The notes under the pieces: model-generated
What the model was told of the DNA's origin: nothing
The model's database searches: none
Seen by the model: the letters and a program-made list of their open reading frames with translations, nothing else
NCBI GenBank assembly: GCA_025210965.1
Contig: JAOAQY010000181.1
Coordinates: 62,001 to 126,000, forward strand
DNA from: Tissierellales bacterium
GTDB lineage: Bacteria > Bacillota > Clostridia > Tissierellales > JAOAQY01
Direction of reading: 5' to 3'
Length of the DNA: 64,000 bases
Made by a program: the position numbers and the translations under genes
Shown: piece by piece, positions 42,901 through 52,871 of the stretch
Numbering within the stretch: the first letter of the stretch is position 1
Layout of the letters: each line of letters begins with the position of its first letter

Positions 42901-43479
42901 ATGAAACATACAACTCAAAGACGATTAAGGCTCTTAAATTGGCTATATTCAAAAAATAATGAGTATTCTATCGAAACTTCACAGAATAAAATCAATTCAT
43001 TCATTTTGCTATATGAAGCCCTATGCATGGCAAATAACAAACACCATGATATATCAGACCTACTAATCATCAATCCTACCCCACTTTTTTCAAATATAGA
43101 TTATACTATTAGATTATCTAAGTATGACGATTCAGTGCAGATGGAAGAATTATTTCTGGATTCATCATGGATACTGATAAATCTATTAACTGAAGAGGAT
43201 CTTTTATATATAGTAAATTCTATTTTCGATATAAATGAGTTAGAATTTAAGAGTACTTCCCTAAAGTTCATAAAAAACATAGAAAAGATAAAATTCAAGC
43301 AGTACCAGGATAATGTTCTTATACTTGATATTAACAATCATATTTTTCTACTAAATGAAGTTGCTTTATCTGACTCTTATTTTAATTTAGAACAGCTATT
43401 AAAAAAATTATCTTCAGAAAACAAAGCAGAAAAAACATGTAAGATTTCGATTAGCAATAATATAATAAATTTCGCTTAA
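42901..43479 (+). CDS. hypothetical protein, Panacea-like guess
   Basis: The 192-residue product begins RRLRLLNWLYSKN and has NKINSFILLYEAL, a layout loosely like Panacea/SocA-type proteins near toxin genes. The match is weak. The C-terminal half alternates strands and helices. GATGGAGGG precedes the ATG. The next intact gene codes for a PIN-domain protein. Confidence 0.45.
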   Translation: MKHTTQRRLRLLNWLYSKNNEYSIETSQNKINSFILLYEALCMANNKHHDISDLLIINPTPLFSNIDYTIRLSKYDDSVQMEELFLDSSWILINLLTEEDLLYIVNSIFDINELEFKSTSLKFIKNIEKIKFKQYQDNVLILDINNHIFLLNEVALSDSYFNLEQLLKKLSSENKAEKTCKISISNNIINFA

Positions 43480-43600
43480 TAAAAGTCACTACTAAGTTTT
43501 TTGTATTTGACATATTATCAAAACTTTACTTTACCTTTCTATTACAAAGATGGTATTATTATTTTGTAAATTTACTGTCTTGTACTCGAAGGGAGATTTT

Positions 43601-43797
43601 ATGGCTTATATGAGAAAAAACCTGTAAAAATTACTTTTACACAAAAAGAATTGAATGATATTGAGAGAAAACGTGCCAATTTGGAAGCAATAAATGAAGC
43701 TTTGGAAGAAGAGTATGGTTCGGACGGAAGAAACAAAGATCTTGACCAAAGAGTTACTGGCATAGATGCTAACCTAGATCCAAGATATAATGACTAA
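43601..43797 (+). pseudogene. small charged protein, frame broken at an A6 run
   Basis: ATG 43601 (GGGAGAT site) reads MAYMRKNL then stops. Adding one A to the A6 run at 43615-43620 would give MAYMRKKPVKITFTQKELND onward to TAA 43795-43797, a 65-residue charged helical protein. The length of the open frame beyond the run supports a real gene. It is a frameshift, an error in the homopolymer, or slippage. Confidence 0.5.
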
Positions 43798-43868
43798 TAT
43801 TTAATCATGAGATGAACATATATCATTTATGTTCATCTATTTTTATTTTAAATAGCAGGAGGGATAAT

Positions 43869-45389
43869 ATGAAATACATGTTTTTAGATACTAATATTTA
43901 CATAGATATGATTGTATCAAGAAATAATACTAGTAAAGCAGGGTCTTTTGAAGAAATTTATCAATTACTCGAACATGATATGTTAAAGATTATACTACCC
44001 AAAATAGTTAAGGAAGAAGTAAAACGACACATCGAAAGTGAAATATTAAAGATAGGAAAAGCTGTTAAGGATGCCAGAAAAAATATAAAAGAAATATTCT
44101 GGATAAATCATGTAGATTTACTCAAAAAATTCAACGACCAACTATCTTCAGTAAATCAGATAATGGGAAAACTAGATGATGAATTTGATGTACATAAAAG
44201 AATTTTTATAATAAATTCTATAGGCAAGATTAATTCTATCTTTAATCATAGAAACTGTATTGAAATAATAGAAACAAGAGAAATGCTTCTAGGAGTTGAT
44301 CGACGAAGAATATATAAACAGGCACCTGCACATATAGATAATAAAGATTCATCTGCAGATGCTTTAATAGTGGAAACGTTAGTAAATATTAAGGATTTCA
44401 TAGATATTGATAATGATAATGATAAAATTTTTTTTATTAGTAGAAATACTGCAGATTTCTCACAAGGAACTAAAAAAGATGAGAAAGAAATATTACATCC
44501 AGATATTTATGAAAGTTTAAAGTCAAGATCATTAGAAGAAGTTGTAAAGTATCGCATACGCTTAACTAAAACTATTCTTGATGAATTTAAACATGAGGCA
44601 GAAAAGATAAGTATTATTAATGAACTTTGGGCAGAAATGAAAATTGAGGAAGAGGAAGAAAGAAAAACTTTAATCATGGATAAAATTAATATGGATAGAG
44701 AGTCTGTTGGATTAACCCCTCTTGGTTCTTGCGATGCATACTATGAACGTATTTTTGAAATGAAAGAATCCTTAGATTTTATACAGCTCATTGAATCTAA
44801 AGTTTCGGAATACGAAAAAGTTGTACAAAATTTTTTGGAGATTTATGATGATACTATCGATGAATTATCAAACATTAGTTTTAATGATCTCAAAGATAAA
44901 TTAGATTTATATAATGATAAGTACAAATTTTTCCCTATAATTTATAACAAAGTGAATGCTATTGATTCAATATCTGATTATATTAAGCTGTATTTTGGAA
45001 ACCCTCAATTGTTAGAAGATTCACTAGATAGTATTATTTTCAATGACTATATGGATATCGACAACATCCTATTGATGAAAAACCAATATGGACAACCAAT
45101 AAAAATTGAAGTCGATGGAGAATTAGAACCCGAAGATGATGAAACTAATACTTTAGAAATTTGGTTTTCAGTTGATGGACAAAGAGTTAGTTCTGGAGAA
45201 ATTGAAGTATACTATGGCTATATGACTTTTAATTCGGATGGTAATGCATCTGATGGTTCCGAAGAATCTATTGACTTTAAAACTGATGATATCGCATGCG
45301 AAATCGAATCTACTTTTGATTCAATGATAGACGTAGTCGAAACTACTATTAAAAGATTTGAACTATTCTTGGATAGTTTAGGAATCTAA
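43869..45389 (+). CDS. PIN-domain protein (DUF4935-like)
   Basis: ATG 43869 has AGGAGGG upstream, so I use it in place of the longer frame from 43812. The 506-residue product starts MKYMFLDTNIYIDMI, the first acidic motif of PIN nucleases, followed by LPKIVKEEVKRHI and DSSADALIVETL, whose acidic residues fit the second and third positions. The layout matches DUF4935 proteins with a long C-terminal region of unknown role. PIN proteins usually cut RNA. A place in a defence or toxin system is plausible here beside the IS and the TIR protein. Confidence 0.7.
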   Translation: MKYMFLDTNIYIDMIVSRNNTSKAGSFEEIYQLLEHDMLKIILPKIVKEEVKRHIESEILKIGKAVKDARKNIKEIFWINHVDLLKKFNDQLSSVNQIMGKLDDEFDVHKRIFIINSIGKINSIFNHRNCIEIIETREMLLGVDRRRIYKQAPAHIDNKDSSADALIVETLVNIKDFIDIDNDNDKIFFISRNTADFSQGTKKDEKEILHPDIYESLKSRSLEEVVKYRIRLTKTILDEFKHEAEKISIINELWAEMKIEEEEERKTLIMDKINMDRESVGLTPLGSCDAYYERIFEMKESLDFIQLIESKVSEYEKVVQNFLEIYDDTIDELSNISFNDLKDKLDLYNDKYKFFPIIYNKVNAIDSISDYIKLYFGNPQLLEDSLDSIIFNDYMDIDNILLMKNQYGQPIKIEVDGELEPEDDETNTLEIWFSVDGQRVSSGEIEVYYGYMTFNSDGNASDGSEESIDFKTDDIACEIESTFDSMIDVVETTIKRFELFLDSLGI

Positions 45390-45450
45390 TACCTTCTCTT
45401 CTTTAAATCCGCAAAACTATCATAATATATACAAGAAAGTATTATTAATA

Positions 45451-45478
45451 TAAAAAAAGAGGCGAAACTTTTCGCCTC
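45451..45478 (-). terminator. intrinsic terminator
   Basis: GAGGCGAAA/TTTCGCCTC with a 2-base loop and minus-strand T7 run. It ends the fragment at 45510-45785. Confidence 0.7.
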
Positions 45479-45509
45479 ATATTAAAATGGTTGATTAAAA
45501 CGATTTATC

Positions 45510-45785
45510 CTACTTCCTTACCCTTATTTTTAGTGTCCAAGAACTTGAACCACGTTCAAGAGTTGCCTTAGACTTACATGAAATGATATCATCTGTAACA
45601 TATTCACTAAATCCAGTTTTCTCACTAAAAGATAGTCCTGGAGATGATATTTCCTCTATTTGATAATCAGCATAACCACCTGGTGCCCATCCCATACAAC
45701 AATATTCAACTTCCCTATCAGTTACACTAATAGAATCATCTGCAATATCCCAACCACCAGATACTTTTGTAAGTAAAAAGCGTTG
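45510..45785 (-). pseudogene. 5'-truncated gene fragment
   Basis: An open minus-strand frame from about 45785 to 45510 reads TKVSGGWDIADDSISVTD, then EVEYCCMGWAPGGYADYQ, and ends WTLKIRVRK. It is a beta-rich C-terminal piece with no start codon or ribosome binding site at its 5' end; an internal ATG at 45695 would give 61 residues. It is most likely the remnant of a larger gene. Confidence 0.5.
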
Positions 45786-45952
45786 CTATTGTTTTAATGA
45801 AATTGGTAAAATAATATATGTAATTAAATAAAAGCTAATTTTTTAGTGTGTACTATTTTGTAATTCCTGAATGCATCTAGTAGTTTATATTAATAATTGG
45901 TATAATTTGATAGAAGAACAGTATAATCAGGTGAAATGAATGGAGGGATTAC

Positions 45953-47578
45953 ATGAAGAAAATATTTATTAGTCATGCATCAAAAGACAGAGAGTTTGTT
46001 GATTTACTAGTAGAACTTTTTTGTGAAATACTAAAGCTTAGTGAAGAGGAAGATTTTTTTTACACATCAGATAATACAAGTTTAAAAACTGGTGATAATA
46101 TTGTTAAGAAAATCGAGGAAAACTTGAACTTGTCTGAAGTAGTAGTAATAATTATCACAGGTAATTATTTTAATAGTAAGTATTGTATTACCGAAATGGG
46201 GGCTAGTTCAATCTTGGAAAAGCAAACATTTCCTTTATTTCTACCTGTAAATTCAATAGAAAAATATATTTCTGGAACACCTTTTATTTCTACAAAAGCT
46301 AGACCGATATCGTCAACTAGAGATATGAAGGCTGTTATGAGTGAGTTAGCAACAATTTTTGGAATTAGTATGAATGAAAAATTTTATAAGAAAGTTACTA
46401 CATATTGTGACGATTTTACTAGTAAGATAAATGAAATGATAAGAGTAAAAAATCTTAGATTACACGAGGAGATGAATGACGCTTTAAATCAAATGAAGTA
46501 TGATTTGATGAAAACAAATGAGTTTAATGTTGCAAGAGAGTATTTCGAGACTGAAGTTGCTAGATTAAGCAGTGAGCTAACATACAAGAGAATCACTGAT
46601 GAGCGTGATAATAATCCTTTAATATGGGATGATATAAATAAACTTATAGATACTTATGGTAAGTTAAATGACCACAATGACATTTTGTATCAGTATCACC
46701 CAGTAATAAAGCTTTACAAAGATACTGCAGAGAAAGTTTTAAAGTTAGATGAACATGTAAGCGATAGAAAAAAGTATAGCGCTAAGAGATTGATGCAAAT
46801 TTGCTCTCCTAATCTTGATTATGCTTCACGCTTAGAGATAGGATCTGAATTAGCTATTGATGATCCGAGAATTGGGGTATCGTTAACCGATTCTGGTCTA
46901 CCAGACATAGATTGGGTTGAAATCCCTGAGGGTGATTTTTTATTTTCATCAATGAAAAAAAGAAAATCACTCCCAAGTTTCTGGATTTCTAGATACCCAG
47001 TCACTAGAAATCAGTTTAGAACTTTTGTATTAAGTGAGGAATATAAATCTGAGCATTTTTGGATGCTTGGTAAAAAAGATAATCATATACGAGAATTTGA
47101 AGAATTTGCAATCAGCCTTGATGAATCTTTAAATTATCCTATGGTAGATGTTTCATGGTATGAAGCGAAAGCATTTTGTAAATGGTTTGAAGGAAAGACA
47201 GATCTGATAATTGATTTGCCAAGTAGTAAGCAGTGGGAGAAAGCGGCTCGTGGTGAGTTTGGTAGGGAGTTTTCATATGGCGATGAGTTTGATGAAATGA
47301 AAGGACATGTAAACCAACCTAATTATGGAGCGTGTGCAGTTGGATTGTTTCCATTAGGATCATCAAAATATGGGGTTTTAGATATGTCAGGTAATGTCTG
47401 GAATTGGACAAGTACTATTGAAATCCATACAAAGTTTGTTGAACTTGCAGGTGGTTCATTTAAGTATCAGTCTGATTATGCAAAAACACATTCTAGAGGG
47501 AAGGTAAAAAAGGATCACACTTGTCAAGAAGGTGGGTTTAGGATTATTACGACAGTAAACCCATTTAACGAAAGGTAG
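45953..47578 (+). CDS. TIR-FGE fusion protein, putative defence
   Basis: The 541-residue product joins an N-terminal TIR domain (about 1-150: KKIFISHASKDREFVDLL, then NLNLSEVVVIIITGNYFNSKYC with the TIR-typical pattern) to a C-terminal FGE-sulfatase/SUMF1-type domain (about 315-535: VEIPEGDFLF, FWISRYPVTRNQFRTFV, SWYEAKAFCKWF, LPSSKQWEKAARG, DMSGNVWNW). A helical linker separates them. FGE folds in such fusions often act as sensing modules rather than enzymes. TIR domains in bacteria often consume NAD or signal. A defence role is inference. Confidence 0.8.
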   Translation: MKKIFISHASKDREFVDLLVELFCEILKLSEEEDFFYTSDNTSLKTGDNIVKKIEENLNLSEVVVIIITGNYFNSKYCITEMGASSILEKQTFPLFLPVNSIEKYISGTPFISTKARPISSTRDMKAVMSELATIFGISMNEKFYKKVTTYCDDFTSKINEMIRVKNLRLHEEMNDALNQMKYDLMKTNEFNVAREYFETEVARLSSELTYKRITDERDNNPLIWDDINKLIDTYGKLNDHNDILYQYHPVIKLYKDTAEKVLKLDEHVSDRKKYSAKRLMQICSPNLDYASRLEIGSELAIDDPRIGVSLTDSGLPDIDWVEIPEGDFLFSSMKKRKSLPSFWISRYPVTRNQFRTFVLSEEYKSEHFWMLGKKDNHIREFEEFAISLDESLNYPMVDVSWYEAKAFCKWFEGKTDLIIDLPSSKQWEKAARGEFGREFSYGDEFDEMKGHVNQPNYGACAVGLFPLGSSKYGVLDMSGNVWNWTSTIEIHTKFVELAGGSFKYQSDYAKTHSRGKVKKDHTCQEGGFRIITTVNPFNER

Positions 47579-47630
47579 TTTGTTAGTGTATTAATAATAA
47601 AGTTTTAAAGATAAATAGTAACGATAGTCA

Positions 47631-47666
47631 AGCACTTGATTGCGAAAACTCAACAGGTGCTTTTTC
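47631..47666 (+). terminator. intrinsic terminator
   Basis: AGCACTTG pairs with CAGGTGCT, then TTTTT, after the TIR-FGE gene. A second small hairpin AAGACAA...TTGTCTT lies at about 47699-47717. Confidence 0.65.
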
Positions 47667-47753
47667 TATCAAAAAAAATCAATGTAACCTTCTAAATTAA
47701 GACAATTTTTTTGTCTTAAACCAGAAAACTACATCTATTAATGTCAATATAAA

Positions 47754-48041
47754 TTATTGTAATAAGTCTTTAATTGTCTCTAAATCATTCTCTTTAATAC
47801 TAGTGAACTCACCATCTTCCAGTCTTAGAAAAATTACATTTCTCACCAATGCTACATCTCTAATAGAAAAATTGACAGGTAGCTTTTTCATAGAACCATC
47901 CTCATCACACAGTAAAACTACTGAATCAAATAATTCAATACATTCAATATATCCACCAACTAATTTCTGTAGTTCAGACAAGTTATTAGAAACCTCTATA
48001 GGTTCTAACTCTTCCCCTACCTTTTTCATTATTACTTTCAT
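47754..48041 (-). CDS. DUF3846-like protein
   Basis: The 95-residue product fits DUF3846: SNNLSELQKLVGGYIECIEL (the LQ..VGGYIE signature), then LLCDEDGSMKKLPVN. DUF3846 proteins are common on plasmids and phages of Firmicutes, function unknown. Second gene after the promoter at 48278-48298. AAAGGAGAG precedes the ATG. Confidence 0.75.
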   Translation of the reverse strand: MKVIMKKVGEELEPIEVSNNLSELQKLVGGYIECIELFDSVVLLCDEDGSMKKLPVNFSIRDVALVRNVIFLRLEDGEFTSIKENDLETIKDLLQ

Positions 48042-48090
48042 AAGCTCTCTCCTTTAATCTTATTATTTAAATACTATCCCCGGTTAAAGT

Positions 48091-48243
48091 CTATATAAAT
48101 AACTTAATCATATCTATAAATGATACATCGAAGACATTAGCACTTACATGAAAAATAATGCCAACTACAAATATCCATTTTAATGATTTCATTAATATTT
48201 TCCATCCAAAGTATAACATAAAAATCATTACCAATAAATGCAT
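48091..48243 (-). CDS. small hydrophobic protein (50 aa)
   Basis: A minus-strand frame with a strong AGGAGGGGGAC site starts at ATG 48241-48243 and ends at TAG 48091-48093. The product begins MHLLVMIFMLYFGWKILMK and is largely hydrophobic with a second segment at about 23-37. It lies between the shared-class promoter and the DUF3846 gene. Confidence 0.55.
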   Translation of the reverse strand: MHLLVMIFMLYFGWKILMKSLKWIFVVGIIFHVSANVFDVSFIDMIKLFI

Positions 48244-48277
48244 CAAGTCCCCCTCCTTATAATGTTATTTAAACCTA

Positions 48278-48298
48278 TTATAACACAATATATATATT
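48278..48298 (-). promoter_or_regulatory. ATATATATTGTGTTATAAT-class promoter
   Basis: Minus-strand copy of the shared promoter string (-10 at about 48278-48283), upstream of 48243 and 48041. Confidence 0.6.
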
Positions 48299-48337
48299 TA
48301 GTCATTACTTAATTTTACATTTCTCTACAATATAAAA

Positions 48338-48364
48338 GCTAGTGCAGGTTTTACCCACACTAGC
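48338..48364 (-). terminator. intrinsic terminator of operon C
   Basis: GCTAGTG/CACTAGC with extension GGTTTTACCC-type loop, minus-strand TTTTA after it. Just downstream of the helicase stop. Confidence 0.65.
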
Positions 48365-48369
48365 ATTAT

Positions 48370-51300
48370 TTACATTGCAAAAAGAGATAATTGACCCTCT
48401 ACAATGCCTTTCTTTTTGACATACTTGTCTTCCTTAACATCCTCATAAGACAAAGTAAAAAGACTCAGTTGTTGGCTTTCTCCATCTCCTACTGACTTTT
48501 CCACTTTTTCTACTGATTCTGTGTATTCAGGTATTATCACTTCTTCCTCTTCAAAGTTAAATGCATCCAGTTCATTTTCTTTTAGTTTAATTTTGCCTTT
48601 AAGAACATTGAACAGCATTTTTGCTCCATCATCACTATCGGAGCCCATTGAAGATAGAAGGTCTTCAGAAAATACACCTTCAATAGCCAGACTTGCCTTT
48701 TTCTTGCTACCGATTAATTTCATAGCATCTTCCTGAATAGTATCTACATAATAACTGTAGTATACCTTACAAACTTTGTCTTGATTCATTCTCCAAGCTC
48801 TTCTTTCTGCCTGTCTCAAGACTTTAATATCATATCCACATTCATAAAAATATATTGTAGGGTATTGTGTAATATTAAGACCTGTTTGTACACAAGTTGG
48901 GTTAGTTATTATTACTTCATAACCCTCCTGGTATTTCTTTTCAATCCAAGCCTCCCTTTTTTCTACTGCTACAGTAGATTTAAGCTCAATCACTTTGATA
49001 CCTTCCTTACTTATGATATCAAGCAATCTTTTACTTACACCTTTAGTTCCACTGTATATACTATAGACTAAAGTATTTCTTCCAAGTGATACTTCTTGTC
49101 TTATAGTTTCTAGCAGTTTTTCCTCCTTCGGAAATAACTGATCCATATCTAATTTTTCGGGATTGGCCACTAGTCTAGTATCATCTACATATATTGGCTC
49201 CTGATTAGGATTATCAGGATATGATAATAGATTGTGAATATATGATCCTCCAAGAGATACACCTTTGTTTTCTCTCATAAAAGTAACAAATGCTTGTTTC
49301 AGCCTATCATATGCCTTTCTTAACTCATCAGACATTTTTATCTCATGTTTAAAGAATTTTAACTCCGGCATAGGAAGGTCCATATCAGTTATACTTCTTG
49401 AAATCATAATTCCACTAAGGAAATTAGTATACAGAAGAGGACTAATACCCGATTTTTCTTGCCATGCTCCTGATATTTTCTTCCCTTTACCACTAGCATT
49501 ATATTCAGAATAATACTGTTTGGTAGTCTTTTCCCTTCTACCATAATGATCTATGAATAGATTAACATCTGAATATTTGTATCCCATTTTTTTCAACTTA
49601 TCTGGGTACATTCTATATAACTGATAAAATAAATCAGATGCTTTTCCTCCGGTAAGTGTCCCAGTAAGATTTACTGCAACTTTAGAAATTTCTACAAGAG
49701 TAGCATAAGTCATCCCTTGGTTACTTTCTCTATTAAATAAATGGGCCTCATCTGCTATTGTAATATCAATAGCTTTAGTTCCAATATGTTTTTTTAGCAT
49801 TTCAACTGCATTGAAAGTATTATAACCTTTCTTTCTCTTAGCAGTCCATAATGAAGCATTACATTTCCTTACTGCTATCGTATAACCTGATTCTTTATAC
49901 GATTTTACCTTTCTTAACTCTTCGCCCTGAAGAGGATATCCATCTTCATCGAAATAAACATTAGTACTATACTCATCCTCATACAGTACTTTGATTCGAT
50001 TTTCTCTTATCCTTTCAATTTCCCACTTAGTTAACGGACTTCCATCAACTTTAATGTAGTGATTACATTTTGAATATAGAGAAGATCGATTTTTAAGAAC
50101 TCTACTTAAATACTCATCACATTTCTCAATATCAAATATATACTCTGAATTAGAATAAATATGACCGCCACAATCAGGACATCTTAAATCATTTATTGAA
50201 GAGTTATAAGGCTTTCTGACAGCCATTTCAACTTGATAGTTCCTCTTAGCTTTGTCTTTTGGAATTAACAACACTTCTAAACCTATAGGTTTCCTCTTTA
50301 GTTTTTTAACATCCATGTAACTATTAAGAGTGATAAAACTTGGAGTTATTCCTAATGGTCTTGAAACTTGTATTATCTCCCTCTTCCATTTTTCAATAAG
50401 CTGTCCTTGGCAATATACAGCAATACGACCTACAAAATTATTATTGAATTCATGAACAACCGCAAGAGCTAACTTACCACTTATGTAAGTCTTGCCAATC
50501 CCCATGTCTCCATTCAATGTAAAACCGTATTTACCATCCCTTATAGCTTCTAAAAATCCCTGAGCTATAACTTGTTGCCTTGGATATAGCTTTCCTACCT
50601 TGCCTTTTCCTATATCTATTTTACTTGCTATTATACTGTCTATTTTGTCTCCTACGTTATAATGTAAGTTTTCATCCTGAAGATATGGTAGTACATATTC
50701 AGTTACCAACTCATAAAACGTAGCATCCTGATTAAAAGCTATATTATTTTCTACTGGTAAACTAATCTTTCCAGTAGATAGGCCCTCTTGTTTAATCCTT
50801 ATGAAAAAGTTAGTATCAAGTTCATCATAAAAAATGACTACTTTTGGTGCCTTTCCAGTATAATCAAAACCATCACAAATTCTGATCATATTCTCTTCTA
50901 CAAGTTTATCATAAATATATTTCCCCCACTCAGGCAATAGACCAGTCTTGTATTTTGATAGTACAAATTTGTACACCTCATTTACGAGATCCTTATCCTT
51001 ATGAATTTTTAATATTGAATCTGATTCATTATAAATAATTGCATGAACTCCATCTCCAATATTTTCATTCTTTGTCCTAAGATAAAGTGCTCTATAACCA
51101 TTCTTAACAGAGCAGATTCTATCATAATTACCACCAACACGGATACTTCTTGTACCTTTCTGAAGGTTGGCCAATAAAGACCTCATCTCTTGTTCAGATT
51201 GACAAGAAGCTATCACATACCTTACAGTACTATCTCCACTATAAGTATCAGTTAATAAAGTCTTAACTTTATAATAATACGATCCTATAATTAAAGTCTT

Positions 51301-51591
51301 ATATATATACTTTGACAAAATTTCTATCTCTGTATTATAAAAATCTAAGGCTTCTTTTATTTCAGTCTTAAGTTCATATAATTCATCTGAACTCTTATCT
51401 CTGTTTTTAATTAATGTTTTATATAGATTATTCAGTAAATCCAAGTTTTCATAACCATGACGTTTTATTTCCTTAAGCTGATCATCAAAATGATTAATCT
51501 CAAAGTTATATATTTTGTTAGATTTTAAAAACCCTTCTAATGTCATAATAATTCTCTTGATAGCGTTATGAGTATTTGTAATCTTAGTCAT
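48370..51591 (-). CDS. SNF2-type helicase with two clamp-binding motifs
   Basis: The 1073-residue product has a superfamily 2 motor: Walker A GDMGIGKT (about 360-367), DEAH box IADEAHLF (about 612-619), TGTLTGGKAS as motif III, and RRAWRMNQDKVCK as motif VI. A zinc ribbon (CPDCGGHIYS near 468) lies between. C-terminal QQLSLF (about 1039-1044) and GQLSLFAM (last residues) are two DnaN-binding motifs, matching the plasmid-borne clamp. This helicase usually travels with the adjacent methyltransferase on conjugative plasmids. Gene is last in operon C. Confidence 0.85.
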   Translation of the reverse strand: MTKITNTHNAIKRIIMTLEGFLKSNKIYNFEINHFDDQLKEIKRHGYENLDLLNNLYKTLIKNRDKSSDELYELKTEIKEALDFYNTEIEILSKYIYKTLIIGSYYYKVKTLLTDTYSGDSTVRYVIASCQSEQEMRSLLANLQKGTRSIRVGGNYDRICSVKNGYRALYLRTKNENIGDGVHAIIYNESDSILKIHKDKDLVNEVYKFVLSKYKTGLLPEWGKYIYDKLVEENMIRICDGFDYTGKAPKVVIFYDELDTNFFIRIKQEGLSTGKISLPVENNIAFNQDATFYELVTEYVLPYLQDENLHYNVGDKIDSIIASKIDIGKGKVGKLYPRQQVIAQGFLEAIRDGKYGFTLNGDMGIGKTYISGKLALAVVHEFNNNFVGRIAVYCQGQLIEKWKREIIQVSRPLGITPSFITLNSYMDVKKLKRKPIGLEVLLIPKDKAKRNYQVEMAVRKPYNSSINDLRCPDCGGHIYSNSEYIFDIEKCDEYLSRVLKNRSSLYSKCNHYIKVDGSPLTKWEIERIRENRIKVLYEDEYSTNVYFDEDGYPLQGEELRKVKSYKESGYTIAVRKCNASLWTAKRKKGYNTFNAVEMLKKHIGTKAIDITIADEAHLFNRESNQGMTYATLVEISKVAVNLTGTLTGGKASDLFYQLYRMYPDKLKKMGYKYSDVNLFIDHYGRREKTTKQYYSEYNASGKGKKISGAWQEKSGISPLLYTNFLSGIMISRSITDMDLPMPELKFFKHEIKMSDELRKAYDRLKQAFVTFMRENKGVSLGGSYIHNLLSYPDNPNQEPIYVDDTRLVANPEKLDMDQLFPKEEKLLETIRQEVSLGRNTLVYSIYSGTKGVSKRLLDIISKEGIKVIELKSTVAVEKREAWIEKKYQEGYEVIITNPTCVQTGLNITQYPTIYFYECGYDIKVLRQAERRAWRMNQDKVCKVYYSYYVDTIQEDAMKLIGSKKKASLAIEGVFSEDLLSSMGSDSDDGAKMLFNVLKGKIKLKENELDAFNFEEEEVIIPEYTESVEKVEKSVGDGESQQLSLFTLSYEDVKEDKYVKKKGIVEGQLSLFAM

Positions 51592-51607
51592 TTAAAATTC
51601 CTCCAAT

Positions 51608-51622
51608 GACGGATAAACCGTC
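51608..51622 (-). promoter_or_regulatory. GACGN hairpin element
   Basis: GACGG, 5-base loop, CCGTC, before GGAGG of the helicase gene. Confidence 0.7.
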
Positions 51623-51660
51623 TTAATAAAATTTAATATTAAGTATTATTCCTCTATTCA

Positions 51661-52797
51661 CTAATTAATAGATTCTTTTCTAATAACATTTCCATTTTTA
51701 TTAGTGATTTCTATACCAGAGACTAAATACTCTGTCTCTGTGGTGATTTCTTTATTATCCTCATTATCTACGTTTGTTCTTACTTTCTTTTCAGAAAAGC
51801 CGTAAATTAAAACATCACCACAAATTTTATTAAATTTCCCTGAAGCAAGTTCTAAAGCTCTATGTCCTACAGAACGCTCAATTATTGCTGTCTCGTCTTG
51901 AATAACTTTTATAGAACCATAAGAGTTCATTTCCTTTTCTTTAGCTAATAAATTATCTAGCTCTGAAAATAGCCCCTTAGATAAAGAGATATCATCAATT
52001 TTACCATCCCTAAATACATTAACTTCTTTAGCTTTCTTAAGTGATGATCCAGATAAACTTACTACTGGTCCATTCACTTGGTCTAGTGATAATATATCTC
52101 CTATCTTTAATTTTTCAACCCAGTATTCAGCAAGTTCTATATCAGAACAATTCTTTGATTTTTTTGTCCCGATTAGAACTATCTGACCAAATTTTTTAAA
52201 TACTTTTTCCGGGAACTTATAGATATTTATATTCTCATATCTAAATGTTATCTTTTTCATCAAGCCCGGATAATGTGCTAAAGTATTTATAGGAACTTCT
52301 AGTATATGGATTCCTCCTTCAACTAGATATTTATCGTTTTCTAGAAAGAATAATTCTTCTGTTCTTATTCTCTCTTCGTACCTTTTAGTAAAACCATATG
52401 GAGGATTATTCCTTACGATGGCCATAGTCTTAGTTTCATATCTACGACCTTGCTTACTCCTGCATTTTAGTGTAAATATATCACTATTGCAGAAAAAGAA
52501 GTTTTCCTCTTCAGAGTATTTCTCAATAGCCTCTTCATACCTTGACTTTGCAAACTCATTTAGATATGAAAATGGTGTCAGACTCTTATTTTTAATAAAT
52601 TCACGCATTTGATATAGCTGTAAACCATCACCTGCAGAAAAGTCACAAATAGAAACCTTATCAATATCAGTTACTTCAAAATTAATAAGTTCCATCTCCA
52701 TCCTAACTATTTCGGGATCAGTTGGATAAAATCCCATTTTACTCTCGTTCTCTACAGTCCTCGAAAAACGATTTGTTAGTTCCTTTACATTATGCAT
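51661..52797 (-). CDS. DNA methyltransferase (DUF6094-like)
   Basis: The 378-residue product has a class I SAM-methyltransferase fold: CDFSAGDGLQLYQ (about 50-62, motif I with a glycine-rich turn), and RNNPPYGF (about 128-135), the NPPY catalytic motif of adenine-N6 methylation. TDIDKVSICDF and later strands fit. The family resembles DUF6094 proteins found next to SNF2 helicases on Gram-positive plasmids. No restriction endonuclease is visible, so an orphan or protective role is likely. Preceded by two hairpin elements. Confidence 0.8.
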   Translation of the reverse strand: MHNVKELTNRFSRTVENESKMGFYPTDPEIVRMEMELINFEVTDIDKVSICDFSAGDGLQLYQMREFIKNKSLTPFSYLNEFAKSRYEEAIEKYSEEENFFFCNSDIFTLKCRSKQGRRYETKTMAIVRNNPPYGFTKRYEERIRTEELFFLENDKYLVEGGIHILEVPINTLAHYPGLMKKITFRYENINIYKFPEKVFKKFGQIVLIGTKKSKNCSDIELAEYWVEKLKIGDILSLDQVNGPVVSLSGSSLKKAKEVNVFRDGKIDDISLSKGLFSELDNLLAKEKEMNSYGSIKVIQDETAIIERSVGHRALELASGKFNKICGDVLIYGFSEKKVRTNVDNEDNKEITTETEYLVSGIEITNKNGNVIRKESIN

Positions 52798-52814
52798 AAT
52801 AATTCCTCCTGAAT

Positions 52815-52859
52815 GACGTATAAACGTCTTAAAAAAAGTTTAAATGACGGATAGCCGTC
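52815..52859 (-). promoter_or_regulatory. two tandem GACGN hairpin elements
   Basis: GACGT/ACGTC at 52815-52828 nearest the SD of the methyltransferase and GACGG/CCGTC at 52846-52859. The fifth pairs differ but stay complementary. Confidence 0.7.
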
Positions 52860-52871
52860 TTAATAAATAAA

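Noticed and set aside
43812-43868. N-terminal extension of the PIN protein from ATG 43812
   Set aside because: The AGGAGGG site lies between it and ATG 43869, and the PIN motif starts immediately after 43869.
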